Part shown: in pieces, positions 29,631-40,166 of the stretch
Position numbering within the stretch: position 1 is the first letter of the stretch
Layout: each line of letters starts with the position of its first letter
Assembly (NCBI RefSeq): GCF_009761395.1
Contig: NZ_LEKN01000001.1
Span: 248,001 to 312,000 of the forward strand
DNA: 64,000 nucleotides
DNA from: Ursidibacter maritimus
Lineage (GTDB): Bacteria; Pseudomonadota; Gammaproteobacteria; Enterobacterales; Pasteurellaceae
Reading direction: 5' to 3'
Program-made: the position numbers and the translations under genes
The notes under the pieces: generated by a model
Seen by the model: the letters and a program-made list of their open reading frames with translations, nothing else
Told to the model about the DNA's origin: nothing
Databases searched by the model: none

Positions 29631-30821
29631 ATGAAACAACTCGTAATTTTAGGTTCTACGGGATCAATTGGTTTAAGTACCTTATCTGTCGTAGATCATA
29701 ACCCAGAACAATATCAGGTATTTGCTTTAGTGGGTGGGCGTAATGTTACCTTAATGACTGAACAATGTGAGAAATATCAACCTCGCTTTGCTGCTCTTGA
29801 TGATGAAAATGCCGCAAAGCAATTAACCGATAATTTAAAACAAAGAAATTGTAAAACGGAAGTTTTCGCGGGGCAAAAAGCCATTTGTGAATTAGCTGCT
29901 CACACTGATGTTGATATGGTAATGGCAGCTATCGTTGGTGCAGCGGGGTTATTACCCACTTTATCTGCAGTACAAGCAGGGAAACAGGTACTGCTCGCAA
30001 ACAAAGAATCGTTAGTAACTTGTGGGCAAATATTTATTGATGAGGCGAAAAAATCTGGGGCAAAATTACTTCCTGTGGATAGCGAACATAATGCAATTTT
30101 TCAATCACTACCGCCAGAAGCTCAGCAACAAATTGGTTTTTGTCCATTAGCAGAATTAGGCATTAGCAAAATTATTTTAACGGGTTCCGGTGGTCCATTC
30201 CGTACGAAGTCTTTAACAGAATTTTCAACGATTACACCTGCTCAAGCGGTTGCTCACCCAAATTGGTCTATGGGGAGAAAAATCTCCGTTGATTCCGCCA
30301 CAATGATGAATAAAGGATTGGAGTATATTGAAGCACGTTGGTTATTTAATGCCACAGCAGATGAAATGGAAATTATTATCCACCCGCAATCGATTATTCA
30401 TTCAATGGTTCGCTATGTCGATGGTAGCGTAATTGCTCAAATGGGAAACCCCGATATGCGAACGCCGATTGCACACACAATGGCGTATCCAAACCGTATT
30501 TACGCTGGAGTAGAGCCTTTAGATTTCTTTAAAATTAAAGAATTAACCTTTATTGAGCCTGATTTCCAACGTTATCCTAATTTAAAATTAGCCATTGATG
30601 CTTTTGCCGAAGGACAATATGCAACAACAGCAATGAATGCAGCAAATGAAATTGCAGTTGAAGCGTTTTTAAATGAGCAGATTCGTTTTACTGATATTGT
30701 CGATATCAATCGTAGCGTGGTGGAAAATATTGCTCCGATAAAAGTGAAACAAATAGCAGATGTGTTACATATAGATAAACTTGCTAGGGAGCTAGCTCAT
30801 CAAGCAGTCCTTCATTACTAA
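29631..30821 (+). CDS. dxr: 1-deoxy-D-xylulose 5-phosphate reductoisomerase
   Basis: Second enzyme of the MEP isoprenoid pathway, forming 2-C-methyl-D-erythritol 4-phosphate with NADPH. It is 396 residues. NADPH-binding [11 protein letters not shown] is at residues 7-17; the metal and substrate motifs [20 protein letters not shown] and [23 protein letters not shown] are all present. It is a single gene ended by a paired-USS hairpin. Confidence 0.98.
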   Translation: MKQLVILGSTGSIGLSTLSVVDHNPEQYQVFALVGGRNVTLMTEQCEKYQPRFAALDDENAAKQLTDNLKQRNCKTEVFAGQKAICELAAHTDVDMVMAAIVGAAGLLPTLSAVQAGKQVLLANKESLVTCGQIFIDEAKKSGAKLLPVDSEHNAIFQSLPPEAQQQIGFCPLAELGISKIILTGSGGPFRTKSLTEFSTITPAQAVAHPNWSMGRKISVDSATMMNKGLEYIEARWLFNATADEMEIIIHPQSIIHSMVRYVDGSVIAQMGNPDMRTPIAHTMAYPNRIYAGVEPLDFFKIKELTFIEPDFQRYPNLKLAIDAFAEGQYATTAMNAANEIAVEAFLNEQIRFTDIVDINRSVVENIAPIKVKQIADVLHIDKLARELAHQAVLHY

Positions 30822-30828
30822 ACAATAG

Positions 30829-30884
30829 AAAGCGGTTTGATTTTAGATATGTTTTGCAAAACTATTTACCAATCAAACCGCTTG
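30829..30884 (+). terminator. Paired-USS terminator after dxr
   Basis: AAAGCGGTTTGATT and AATCAAACCGCTT are inverted, with TTTTGCAAAA between them. It begins eight bases past the dxr stop. The remaining sequence to 31102 shows no gene with coding support. Confidence 0.7.
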
Positions 30885-31102
30885 TTTATTATCAAAACGA
30901 ACTAATCTTCTTGCGAGCAGTAAACTTAACTTATCTACGATATTCCTTTATTATCTCATTTGGTTTTATAACATTCCGATTCGTTCTAAATATTAATTTA
31001 CTTTTTATAACTAAAAGTAACAAAAGCTATTTAAAATAAGTAAATATTTTATGGATGGCACTTGAAGAATCGATCTCAACACGATGCTCATAAGGTGGAA
31101 AA

Positions 31103-31777
31103 TTGAAATATCAGTGGATTTTATTTGATGCGGATGAAACGCTGTTTTCGTTCAACTCATTTTTAGGGTTAAAAGTAATGATGGAACGTTATGGCGTGCC
31201 ATTTAATGAACAAGATTATGAGCAATTTCAAGCGGTTAATAAACCGCTTTGGGTCGCTTATCAAAATAAAGAGATCACAGCACAAGATTTACAAAGAATT
31301 CGCTTTGAAAAAATAGCACAACAGACAGGGCAAGAGCCTTTGGCGTTAAATCACGAGTTAATGGCAGAAATGGCATTGTTAAGCCAGCCATTAGAAAATG
31401 TAAGGGAAATGCTAGATAGCTTATTCGGTAAAGTAAAAATGGCGATCATTACCAATGGCTTTCAAGCTTTACAACAAAAACGCTTAGAGAATACGAGATT
31501 AAATAAATATTTTGATGTGGTCGTTGTATCTGAAACTGTTGGAGCAGCTAAACCTGCACCACAAATCTTTGAATCAGCTTTTGCACAAATGAGACATGTT
31601 GATAAACACGCTATTCTAATGGTTGGCGATACGTTATCTTCTGATGTGCAAGGTGGAATTAATGTCGGAATCGATACTTGTTGGTTTAATCCAACAAAAC
31701 AACCAAATAGCACAACAATTCAACCAACTTATGAAATTGCTGAGATTCTTGACTTAGTGAAGATTGTAAGCGGTTAG
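31103..31777 (+). CDS. yjjG: Pyrimidine 5'-nucleotidase YjjG (HAD family)
   Basis: House-cleaning nucleotidase that removes non-canonical pyrimidine nucleotides. It is a 224-residue HAD phosphatase: motif I LFDADETLF (residues 7-15), motif II ITNG, the motif III lysine in GAAKPAPQIFE, motif IV MVGDTLSSDVQGG. The start is TTG, chosen because AAGGTGG lies eight bases upstream and homology begins at MKYQW. It is followed 33 bases later by cysB. Confidence 0.93.
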   Translation: MKYQWILFDADETLFSFNSFLGLKVMMERYGVPFNEQDYEQFQAVNKPLWVAYQNKEITAQDLQRIRFEKIAQQTGQEPLALNHELMAEMALLSQPLENVREMLDSLFGKVKMAIITNGFQALQQKRLENTRLNKYFDVVVVSETVGAAKPAPQIFESAFAQMRHVDKHAILMVGDTLSSDVQGGINVGIDTCWFNPTKQPNSTTIQPTYEIAEILDLVKIVSG

Positions 31778-31786
31778 ATTTAATGA

Positions 31787-32793
<1,007 letters not shown>

Positions 32794-32794
<1 letters not shown>

Positions 32795-33438
32795 TGAAAT
32801 TATTAAATAAGTTTGTGGTATTAGCGTTCAGCTTTTTGGGCTTAAGTGCCAATCTTGTCGCAGAAAATTTTAATCTGAAGTATAGCTCGAATTATTTAAT
32901 GCCCGCTTACGTTCATTTCAAAAATGATGGCAAAAATTATTCAATTCAGTCAAAAATAAATGTGCCTTTATACAATATTGTCTTTACAGCCAAAGGTTAT
33001 GAAAGCAATAAACAGTTTAATATGTTAAGTTATCGAGATTCTCGTAACGGTAAAACTTATGCGATGGCTGAATTGGATTCAAGTACCATTCAATATGGTA
33101 AGGTAAAAGAACCACTGAAAAAAGAATCGCTAACATTACCAACATTTGATTTATTTACGCTAGCTTTCCAATTAAGTTACTACGATAAGTTACCAAATAG
33201 TTTCCAAACAACCAATGGTAAAAAATTATATCCTTCAGAAAATGTAGCACTCAATAAATCGCAAAAAAGTCTCCAAGTAAAAGGAAATTCCGTTGAAGAA
33301 ATTACCTATCGATTTAAAACCGGTGATAAATATATTACGGTGAAGAAATATGTAGGTGAAAAATTCCCACGCTATATTTCATATAGCCGAGATGGCGATA
33401 ACTATGAATTAACATTTGATAGTTTTGTGACAAACTAA
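32794..33438 (+). CDS. DUF3108 exported protein
   Basis: 214 residues with a Sec signal peptide (KFVVLAFSFLGLSANLVAE, cleavage near residue 23) and a predicted beta-rich periplasmic domain typical of DUF3108. The function is unknown. Its start is coupled to the cysB stop, so the two are probably cotranslated, although no link with sulfur control is evident from the sequence. A paired-USS hairpin ends the unit. Confidence 0.85.
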
Positions 33439-33457
33439 TTGAGATATAACAGTTAAT

Positions 33458-33513
33458 CAAGCGGTTACTTTAATATGATATTTCGCAAATAATTCGATTA
33501 AAGCAACCGCTTG
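33458..33513. terminator. Paired-USS terminator (DUF3108 / SulP)
   Basis: CAAGCGGTT and AACCGCTTG face each other between two convergent genes, with a TTTCGCAAAT segment inside. It is probably bidirectional. Confidence 0.65.
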
Positions 33514-33518
33514 TGTAT

Positions 33519-35111
33519 TTATATTCTACTCCTATGCTCTACTCTGACGTGAGTATGTTCAACGCCTTCTTGATGCTCATAATCATATTTAAAACCTTTC
33601 AATTTAACTTGAATATTATTTTCTTGAGCATAGACATTCGTGAAATCTTCAAGTAATTCTAAAATATCGCTCGCAATATAAATGGCTCGTTCTGCATTGA
33701 TAGTGATTTTAGAATTAGGTTGAATATTTTTTAATGTTCTCTTTAATGCGGCTTTATTTAAAAAAGACACTTCTTCACCTAGCTCTAACACAATATTATC
33801 TGCATCCACCAATTCTTCTCGACTTAAATAATAAGAACGTTTCATATTACCGTATAAAATAAACAAAATACTAATAATTAAGCCAATTCCTACTCCTTTT
33901 AACAAATCTAAAAAGACCACTGCAATCATAGTGGCAACAAAAGGAATAAATTGATAGATACCTTTCTGCCAAAAGTGCAAATAGATGCTTGGTTTAGTAA
34001 GTTTGTAACCAATAATAATCAGAATAGCGGCTAAACTAGCAAGGGGAATTTTATTCAGTAGGCTTGGAATAGACAGTACACAAATAAGTAATAGTAGCCC
34101 GTGGAAAATAGCAGAAATTTTATGGCTTGCCCCTGCATTCGCATTCGCAGAAGATCGAACAATCACAGAAGTCATCGGTAAACCGCCCAATAAGGAGGCT
34201 ATTACATTCCCAATGCCTTGCGTGCGTAATTCTCGATTTGTATCAGTAATGCGACGATGTTTATCTAAACGATCCGCTGCTTCAATTGAGAGCAATGTTT
34301 CAATAGAGGCAACAATCGCAATGGTAATCCCTGTTACCCAAACAATTTGGTTACTGAAGCCTGAAAAGTCGGGAAAACGGATCAATCTTTCTGCTTGTTC
34401 TAAATTTTCTGGTACGGGAAGTTGCACTAATTGGCTGGTCGGAATAGCCAATGGACTATTAAAATAGATGAAACATTCGTTGATAAGAATTCCTACAATC
34501 ACTGCAATTAGTGCTGATGGCAGAATTTTAATTTTTCGCAGTTGTGGAATAAAATCCCAGCCAATCACAATCAGTAAAGCGGTAAAAGCGACAATCAATG
34601 AACCTAAATGAACGTGAATAATTGGATCAGAAAATACCGATAATAATTTATCGCTCCCTAAGGCATAAGGTAGCTCTTTAATAATAATGATAACCCCAAT
34701 ACCTGCTAACATACCTTCAATTACCGCAAAAGGAATATAGTTTGTAATACTTCCTGCCTTGATAAGCCCAAGTAAGAGCTGAATAGCCCCAGCAATTAAA
34801 CCTGCACATAGAAAGAGTTCAAAAGAACCTAATTCACTAATCGCACTTAACACTATTGCAGCTAACCCTGCAGCGGGCCCTGATACACTAATATGCGATG
34901 TACTTAGCCAACCAATGACAATACCGCCCACGATACCAGACACAATACCTGATAATGGCGGAGCGCCTGATGCTAATGCAATCCCTAAGCAGAGCGGTAA
35001 GGCAATGAGAAAAACAACTAATCCTGATGCGAAGTTTTGTTTAAGTAAACGTCCATTATTTTGAATGAGGCTCATAACTGCTGAATCCAAACCATAAGAA
35101 ATGGATATCAT
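33519..35111 (-). CDS. SulP-family inorganic anion transporter
   Basis: A 530-residue inner membrane transporter. The signature VFLIALPLCLGIALASGAPP lies near the N-terminus, with about eleven or more hydrophobic helices and a C-terminal cytoplasmic STAS-like domain (about 430-520). Family members carry sulfate, bicarbonate or other anions; the substrate cannot be told. A second ATG at codon 13 (35075) is a possible start. It lies close to cysB but convergent with the gene after it. Confidence 0.9.
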   Translation of the reverse strand: MISISYGLDSAVMSLIQNNGRLLKQNFASGLVVFLIALPLCLGIALASGAPPLSGIVSGIVGGIVIGWLSTSHISVSGPAAGLAAIVLSAISELGSFELFLCAGLIAGAIQLLLGLIKAGSITNYIPFAVIEGMLAGIGVIIIIKELPYALGSDKLLSVFSDPIIHVHLGSLIVAFTALLIVIGWDFIPQLRKIKILPSALIAVIVGILINECFIYFNSPLAIPTSQLVQLPVPENLEQAERLIRFPDFSGFSNQIVWVTGITIAIVASIETLLSIEAADRLDKHRRITDTNRELRTQGIGNVIASLLGGLPMTSVIVRSSANANAGASHKISAIFHGLLLLICVLSIPSLLNKIPLASLAAILIIIGYKLTKPSIYLHFWQKGIYQFIPFVATMIAVVFLDLLKGVGIGLIISILFILYGNMKRSYYLSREELVDADNIVLELGEEVSFLNKAALKRTLKNIQPNSKITINAERAIYIASDILELLEDFTNVYAQENNIQVKLKGFKYDYEHQEGVEHTHVRVEHRSRI

Positions 35112-35183
35112 TCTACGCCTTTTAAATAAGAAAATATTTGGCTTACATCATAAATTGAGTGAGAAATTGAAATTAAAAGTGGG

Positions 35184-35218
35184 AAAGCGGTAGTTTTACA
35201 GCAGAAAAATACCGCTTT
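35184..35218. terminator. Hairpin after recD built on USS cores
   Basis: AAAGCGGTA and TACCGCTTT are perfectly inverted, five bases beyond the recD stop and before the SulP start. Confidence 0.7.
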
Positions 35219-35222
35219 ATTG

Positions 35223-37166
35223 CTAATGGAAACTTGCTAACTGTTCTGTTAAACCACTTTGACGTTGAATTTTCATATTTACCCCTTGTTTCCAGATTTT
35301 TTCATTACTAAATAGGGTAAATTGTGATTTGGCTCGTGTCACTGCTGTGTACAGTAGCTCTTTGCTGATTACAGGAGAGAACGTAAGAGGCATTATTAAC
35401 AACGTATGAGCAAATTCAGAGCCTTGTGATTTATGAACTGTCATCACATAAGCAGGTTCATTACTCGGTAAACGATTTACAGAGATACTTAAATAATCAC
35501 CTTTTTCTGTTTGTGTTTCAAAATAAACACGCAATTTACCTTGCTCATCGGGTAGGATAATTCCAATATCGCCACTGTAAATATTGAGTTGTGGGGCATT
35601 TTCAGTCACCAAAATAGGCTTGCCAATGTAGTTTTCGCGACTGTTGCGGAAGTGAACCAAATGGTGTTGTAGCAACGCTTCTGCGATTGTATGGTTCAGC
35701 TTCTCAACGCCTAGTTCACTAACTCGTAGGGCGGAAAGGAAACGCACTTGTTGGAAAGCGGTAAAAATAGCCTGAATATTTTCTTTTGTAGGTTCACTTC
35801 TATAATGTTTGACTTCTTGCAGATAATCACGATAAAGCATGACCGCTTTTTTGACGACCATTTCAACACAATGCTGTGTCCAAAGTGGCTGTGTAGCAAA
35901 CTCACTAGCATTCGGATAAGCACATAAACTCAGATCAGTAAATTGTGAATCAGCAAAAATATCCCAGGAACTGATCGCTTGTTGAGCGTTAATTTCTTTT
36001 GCCAGTTGCCCGATGCCAGACCGATCATCGAAGCGATAACTATGCCGTAAGTGGCAAAGAGAGTCACAAATAAAAGGTGGATTATCACTCTTAGCTGGAA
36101 TCATTTCCCCAGTAGTTTCACTTAAATAATGGCTATGAGCAGGGCTGTATCCCAAAGTTAAAAATTGCCCAAGCTCACTCATCATACTGCCTGCTTCTAC
36201 GGACGCAAGCTGATCTTTATCACCCAGTAAAATAACCCGAGTATTTGGTTTTAACGCATTGAGTAATTTATCCATCACAAATAAGTCAATCATTGAGGCT
36301 TCATCGACCACAATTAAATCAATATGCAGTGGATTTTGTGAATGGTAACGTGGCGTATCGCTATGGGGGTAAATCCCAATCAAGCTATGAATTGTCGAGG
36401 CTTTCGTCGGCACTTCATTTTTTAAGTTATCGGGCAAAGATAGCCCCTGTAAATTTTGGTGGATAGATTCTTTTAAACGAGCCGCCGCTTTTCCTGTTGG
36501 AGCAACAAGTGCAATGTTCAGTAACGGTAGCCCAAGCTTGAGTTGCTTGAGTTGTAATGCGGCTAATAAAATGGCAACAGTGCGAGTTTTGCCTGTTCCT
36601 GGACCACCTGAAATAATACTAAATGACTGTTTTAGTGCCGTTGCCACAGCTATTTTCTGCCAGTCAATATTTTCTGATTTTTCTGGGAAAAATTGAGTGA
36701 TAATCTGCTGTTCAAGGGTAAAATTTGTATTTTGTGTCGGTAAACTGACCGCTTGTTGAAGATATTGTGCAATTTGGTTTTCAGCTTGCCAATAGCGATA
36801 GAAATAAACTCGTTGATGTTGGAATAACATCGGCGTTACTTTATTTGGATCAGCGCTAAACGCAATGTGATTGGCTAACACACTTTGCCATTCAAGCGGT
36901 GAGATATGCTCAATTTTTTGCAAAATTGCATCACTCAATTCCCGATTTAAGCCAAAAGGATTACTTGCCAAAGCCGAGTCTAGTCGAATACAACTATGAC
37001 CTTGCATTACATTAAAAGAAACCAAAGCACTAACCAAAATCGCTAAATCCTGTTGTAACTTTGAATAGCCCTGGTTTTGCTGTTTATTATCGATCAATTT
37101 AGCAAATTGATAATTTAATTCTGAGATCAGTTTTTCCGATTTAAGATACGCGAGTAGTGTTAGCAT
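35223..37166 (-). CDS. recD: Exodeoxyribonuclease V alpha subunit RecD
   Basis: 5'-3' helicase subunit of RecBCD. It is 647 residues. Walker A SGGPGTGKTRTVA lies near residue 190; helicase motifs VAPTGKAAARL, VVDEASMIDLFVMDKL, LGDKDQLASVEAG and the C-terminal MTVHKSQGSEF and YTAVTRAKSQ are complete. recB and recC are not adjacent; the neighbours are pykA and a SulP gene. A USS near residue 90 encodes ILQKIEHISPL. Confidence 0.96.
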   Translation of the reverse strand: MLTLLAYLKSEKLISELNYQFAKLIDNKQQNQGYSKLQQDLAILVSALVSFNVMQGHSCIRLDSALASNPFGLNRELSDAILQKIEHISPLEWQSVLANHIAFSADPNKVTPMLFQHQRVYFYRYWQAENQIAQYLQQAVSLPTQNTNFTLEQQIITQFFPEKSENIDWQKIAVATALKQSFSIISGGPGTGKTRTVAILLAALQLKQLKLGLPLLNIALVAPTGKAAARLKESIHQNLQGLSLPDNLKNEVPTKASTIHSLIGIYPHSDTPRYHSQNPLHIDLIVVDEASMIDLFVMDKLLNALKPNTRVILLGDKDQLASVEAGSMMSELGQFLTLGYSPAHSHYLSETTGEMIPAKSDNPPFICDSLCHLRHSYRFDDRSGIGQLAKEINAQQAISSWDIFADSQFTDLSLCAYPNASEFATQPLWTQHCVEMVVKKAVMLYRDYLQEVKHYRSEPTKENIQAIFTAFQQVRFLSALRVSELGVEKLNHTIAEALLQHHLVHFRNSRENYIGKPILVTENAPQLNIYSGDIGIILPDEQGKLRVYFETQTEKGDYLSISVNRLPSNEPAYVMTVHKSQGSEFAHTLLIMPLTFSPVISKELLYTAVTRAKSQFTLFSNEKIWKQGVNMKIQRQSGLTEQLASFH

Positions 37167-37196
37167 AATAGGTAAGAGAGTAAATAGGTTGATGAT

Positions 37197-37225
37197 AAAA
37201 ATCCACGCATTTGCGTGGATTTTTT
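37197..37225 (-). terminator. Terminator of pykA
   Basis: AAATCCACGCA pairs with TGCGTGGATTT around a two- to four-base loop, with T-rich sequence on both sides. It sits 13 bases past the pykA stop and upstream of recD. Confidence 0.85.
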
Positions 37226-37237
37226 CTTGATGACTAA

Positions 37238-38677
37238 TTATTCAACACGTAATAAACGGCTGGTATTTGTACCGCCTTCTTTTAATTCATCACCGTGAGT
37301 GAGAAGCACTAAATCACCGCTCATTAAATAACCTTGTTCTTTTAATAAGGCTAATGCTTTTTTCGCACCTTCAATAGTACGGCTATCTAAATCGTAGAAG
37401 ACTGGTGTTACACCACGATAAAGTGCGGCACGATTTAACGCTTTCTCATTACGAGAAAGAGCATAAATTGGTAAACCTGAACTGATACGACTCATCAATT
37501 TTGCTGTTTCACCTGAATGTGTTAATGCAATAATTGCTCTCACGCCGTCCATATGGTTTGCTGTGTACATTGCTGACATTGCAACCGCTTCTTCTACCGC
37601 ATTAAATTTATCTTCCATACGATGACGAGACACATTGATGCTTGGCATTGTTTCTGCACCTAAACAAACTTCTGCCATTGATTTTACTGTTTCAACAGGG
37701 TAATCACCATTTGCTGTTTCACCTGAAAGCATTACCGCATCAGTACCATCTAATACCGCATTTGCAACGTCCATTACTTCCGCACGAGTTGGCATTGGTT
37801 TTTTGATCATTGATTCCATCATTTGCGTTGCAGTAATCACAACACGATTTAAACGGCGTGAACGACGAATTAATTTTTTCTGAACGCCAACTAACGCTGC
37901 ATCACCGATCTCAACACCTAAGTCACCACGAGCCACCATAATCACATCAGCACCTAAGATGATGTCATTCATCGCTTCTTCAGTCGCAACAGTTTCAGCA
38001 CGTTCTACTTTCGCAACAATTTTAGTATCTAAACCAGCTTCGTGAGCTAATTGGCGTGCGTAGTGTAAGTCTGCACTTGATTGTGGGAAAGATACCGCAA
38101 GATAATCAACACCAATTTTTGCGGCTAATTTAATATCTTCTTTATCTTTTTCTGTTAAGGCTGGAGCAGATAGACCACCGCCTAATTTGTTAATCCCTTT
38201 ATTGTTTGATAATGGGCCACCAACAGTCACTTCAGTAAAGACTTTTTTACCATCAATAGAAATCACTTTTAATTGAACGTTACCATCATCTAATAATAGA
38301 ATATCACCCGGTACAACGTCATTTGGTAGATTTTTATAATCTAAACCCACTGATTCTTGTGTACCTTCGCCTCTTGGTAAATCTGCATCAAGGGTAAATT
38401 TATCACCGATATTTAAGAAAATTTTCCCTTCTTTGAACGTTGATACACGAATTTTTGGACCTTGTAAGTCGCCAAGAATCGCAACGTGTTTACCTAAGCG
38501 TTTAGATATTTCACGCACTTTTTCCGCACGACCAATATGGTCTTCAGGTACACCGTGAGAGAAGTTCATACGAACCATATTTGCACCAGCGGCAATAATT
38601 TTTTCTAACGTATTGCCACGGTCTGTTGCAGGACCCATTGTACAAACAATTTTGGTTCTTCTGAGTTTACGAGACAT
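37238..38677 (-). CDS. pykA: Pyruvate kinase (PykA type)
   Basis: Converts phosphoenolpyruvate and ADP to pyruvate and ATP. It is 479 residues from the ATG at 38677 ([16 protein letters not shown]); a longer frame adds 27 unsupported codons. The active-site signatures [27 protein letters not shown] and [13 protein letters not shown] are intact. Its sequence and length match the type II enzyme of enterobacteria. It is divergent from sixA. Confidence 0.95.
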   Translation of the reverse strand: MSRKLRRTKIVCTMGPATDRGNTLEKIIAAGANMVRMNFSHGVPEDHIGRAEKVREISKRLGKHVAILGDLQGPKIRVSTFKEGKIFLNIGDKFTLDADLPRGEGTQESVGLDYKNLPNDVVPGDILLLDDGNVQLKVISIDGKKVFTEVTVGGPLSNNKGINKLGGGLSAPALTEKDKEDIKLAAKIGVDYLAVSFPQSSADLHYARQLAHEAGLDTKIVAKVERAETVATEEAMNDIILGADVIMVARGDLGVEIGDAALVGVQKKLIRRSRRLNRVVITATQMMESMIKKPMPTRAEVMDVANAVLDGTDAVMLSGETANGDYPVETVKSMAEVCLGAETMPSINVSRHRMEDKFNAVEEAVAMSAMYTANHMDGVRAIIALTHSGETAKLMSRISSGLPIYALSRNEKALNRAALYRGVTPVFYDLDSRTIEGAKKALALLKEQGYLMSGDLVLLTHGDELKEGGTNTSRLLRVE

Positions 38678-38824
38678 TATTGAGTTACTCCATTCATGAT
38701 AGTTAAAAATAATTGAAATCTTTTCAGTCGGTTGCGGTTCTATAGAAATTGCTTGCAACCATAAAAAACGGGGGGCATTATACGCATAAATCTGCTTAGT
38801 TTAAATATAAGGACGGGAAGAATA

Positions 38825-39319
38825 ATGAAGATTTGGGTAATGCGGCATGGAGAAGCTGGCTTCAATGCTACATCCGATAGCCAAAGAACATTGACCGAAA
38901 ATGGTGAAATGATGGCATATACACAAGGCCAATGGTTAGGAAAAAGGCTTTTAGATCAATCAATTATTTTTGATAAGATTATCGTTAGCCCCTATGTGCG
39001 CACACAACAAACTGCAGAACATCTTTGTCAAGGAATGCAAGCGGTAGGATATATGCAAAGTTTTGCAAATATTATCGAAACTTGGCAGGGAATTACCCCT
39101 TCGGGCGATCCTGATAATGTATTGGATTATCTCTCCTTTCTAAATGAAGAAGGTGCAAAGCATATCTTAATTGTTTCTCACCTTCCTTTAGTCTTTGATT
39201 TGGTTCAACATTTGACCCAACATCAACAAAGTGTCCATTTTTATCCTGCTGTTATTGCAGAAGTGGATTGGAACAGCAAAACGGGACATTTAATCACTAC
39301 TGCTTTTCCTACTAAATAG
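38825..39319 (+). CDS. sixA: Phosphohistidine phosphatase SixA
   Basis: A 164-residue histidine phosphatase with the catalytic RHG at residues 7-9 (VMRHGEAG) and the second histidine in IVSHLPLVFDL. In E. coli it dephosphorylates histidine phosphotransfer domains. It is monocistronic. A USS inside encodes QAVGYMQSFA. Confidence 0.92.
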   Translation: MKIWVMRHGEAGFNATSDSQRTLTENGEMMAYTQGQWLGKRLLDQSIIFDKIIVSPYVRTQQTAEHLCQGMQAVGYMQSFANIIETWQGITPSGDPDNVLDYLSFLNEEGAKHILIVSHLPLVFDLVQHLTQHQQSVHFYPAVIAEVDWNSKTGHLITTAFPTK

Positions 39320-39601
39320 CTTTTCTTGGTGAGATCATTTATTAGAAAAGAGTTCTCTCACCTTTTACTATTACTATTTTTTTACTGAGAAAACGTTTGC
39401 TTTAAATGGTGTAACGTGTTCTAATGCCTCTCAAGCTAAAAAGCGGGTTATATAAGTTCGTTATTTATTGCACTTCCTGTACTACAAGTTTTAAATTTGT
39501 TCCTGAAAGTCCTTTAATATCTATCTCTATCTAAATTCAATTTCTTAGCGTTACCGCTTGTTTCAAGCACAAATTTAATTTCATACATAAAGGAAGACAA
39601 A
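39320..39601 (+). promoter_or_regulatory. Long leader region before the cold shock gene
   Basis: 282 bases without a gene. Cold shock mRNAs often have long structured 5' leaders that act as temperature switches. I see an inverted USS core near 39555 and an AAGGA ribosome binding site at 39591, but could not fold the region. Confidence 0.3.
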
Positions 39602-39814
39602 ATGTCTAAATTACAAGGCACAGTTAAATGGTTTAACTCAGATAAAGGGTTCGGTTTTATTACTCCTGCGGATAATGGTAAAGATTTATTTGTACATTTT
39701 TCTGGTATCGTAGGCACTAACTTTAGAACTTTAAATGAAGGCGATAAAGTAGAATATACTGTTCAAGATTCAGATCGTGGACCATCTGCGATTGATGTAG
39801 TGGTAATTCGTTAA
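39602..39814 (+). CDS. Cold shock protein, CspA family
   Basis: A 70-residue single OB-fold nucleic-acid chaperone. RNP1 (KGFGFI, residues 17-22) and RNP2 (LFVHF, about 32-36) are intact. It could be cspA- or cspD-like. It stands alone with a strong AAGGAAG site before the ATG. Confidence 0.95.
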   Translation: MSKLQGTVKWFNSDKGFGFITPADNGKDLFVHFSGIVGTNFRTLNEGDKVEYTVQDSDRGPSAIDVVVIR

Positions 39815-39827
39815 TCAATTCAGGGCA

Positions 39828-39848
39828 ACAGTGTATGTTGCCCATTTT
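39828..39848 (+). terminator. Terminator of the cold shock gene
   Basis: GGGCAACA and TGTTGCCC form the arms of a short hairpin followed by ATTTTTC, 14 bases after the stop. Confidence 0.75.
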
Positions 39849-39868
39849 TCAACATTCACACCAAATAA

Positions 39869-40049
39869 AAATTCCCCTATAAACTCATCAGACAACTAGC
39901 TGCTGTTAAACGTGCTTTACCAAGTATTTAATGGTATTTAGTTATTTACCTATGAGATATACGCTGACCTAGATGTAGAAAAAACGACAAATAGGCTAGA
40001 ATGCTTATTTAAAGAACCGAGGATAAATGATGCTCTCATAGCAGCTTAA
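39869..40049 (+). pseudogene. Decayed transposase C-terminus
   Basis: Two overlapping frames give KLIRQLAAVKRALPSI, a stop, then after a frameshift LFTYEIYADLDVEKTTNRLE and CLFKEPRINDALIAA before TAA. The layout (basic helix, Y/FLFTY, then NTTN-xxE-xxFK) resembles the C-terminal catalytic region of transposases whose consensus reads like LPYLFTY...PNTTNSLEG. No start, ends or inverted repeats were found. The rest of the 352-base gap 39815-40166 shows only the terminator. Confidence 0.45.
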
Positions 40050-40166
40050 TGAGAAAGAGTAATATATTGTTTATACTGGATTTTTTTAAATAAAAAGAGT
40101 TGCTAATAACATAAGAAAAATATTATTAGCAACGACTTTTCCATTTACAGTTATTTTTGCCTAATA

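Noticed and set aside
30854-31039. 61-codon open frame after dxr
   Set aside because: It begins inside the paired-USS hairpin, has no ribosome binding site and no protein-like pattern.
39514-39717. 67-codon frame antisense to the cold shock gene
   Set aside because: It is the reverse-strand shadow of a well-supported gene, with no start context of its own.
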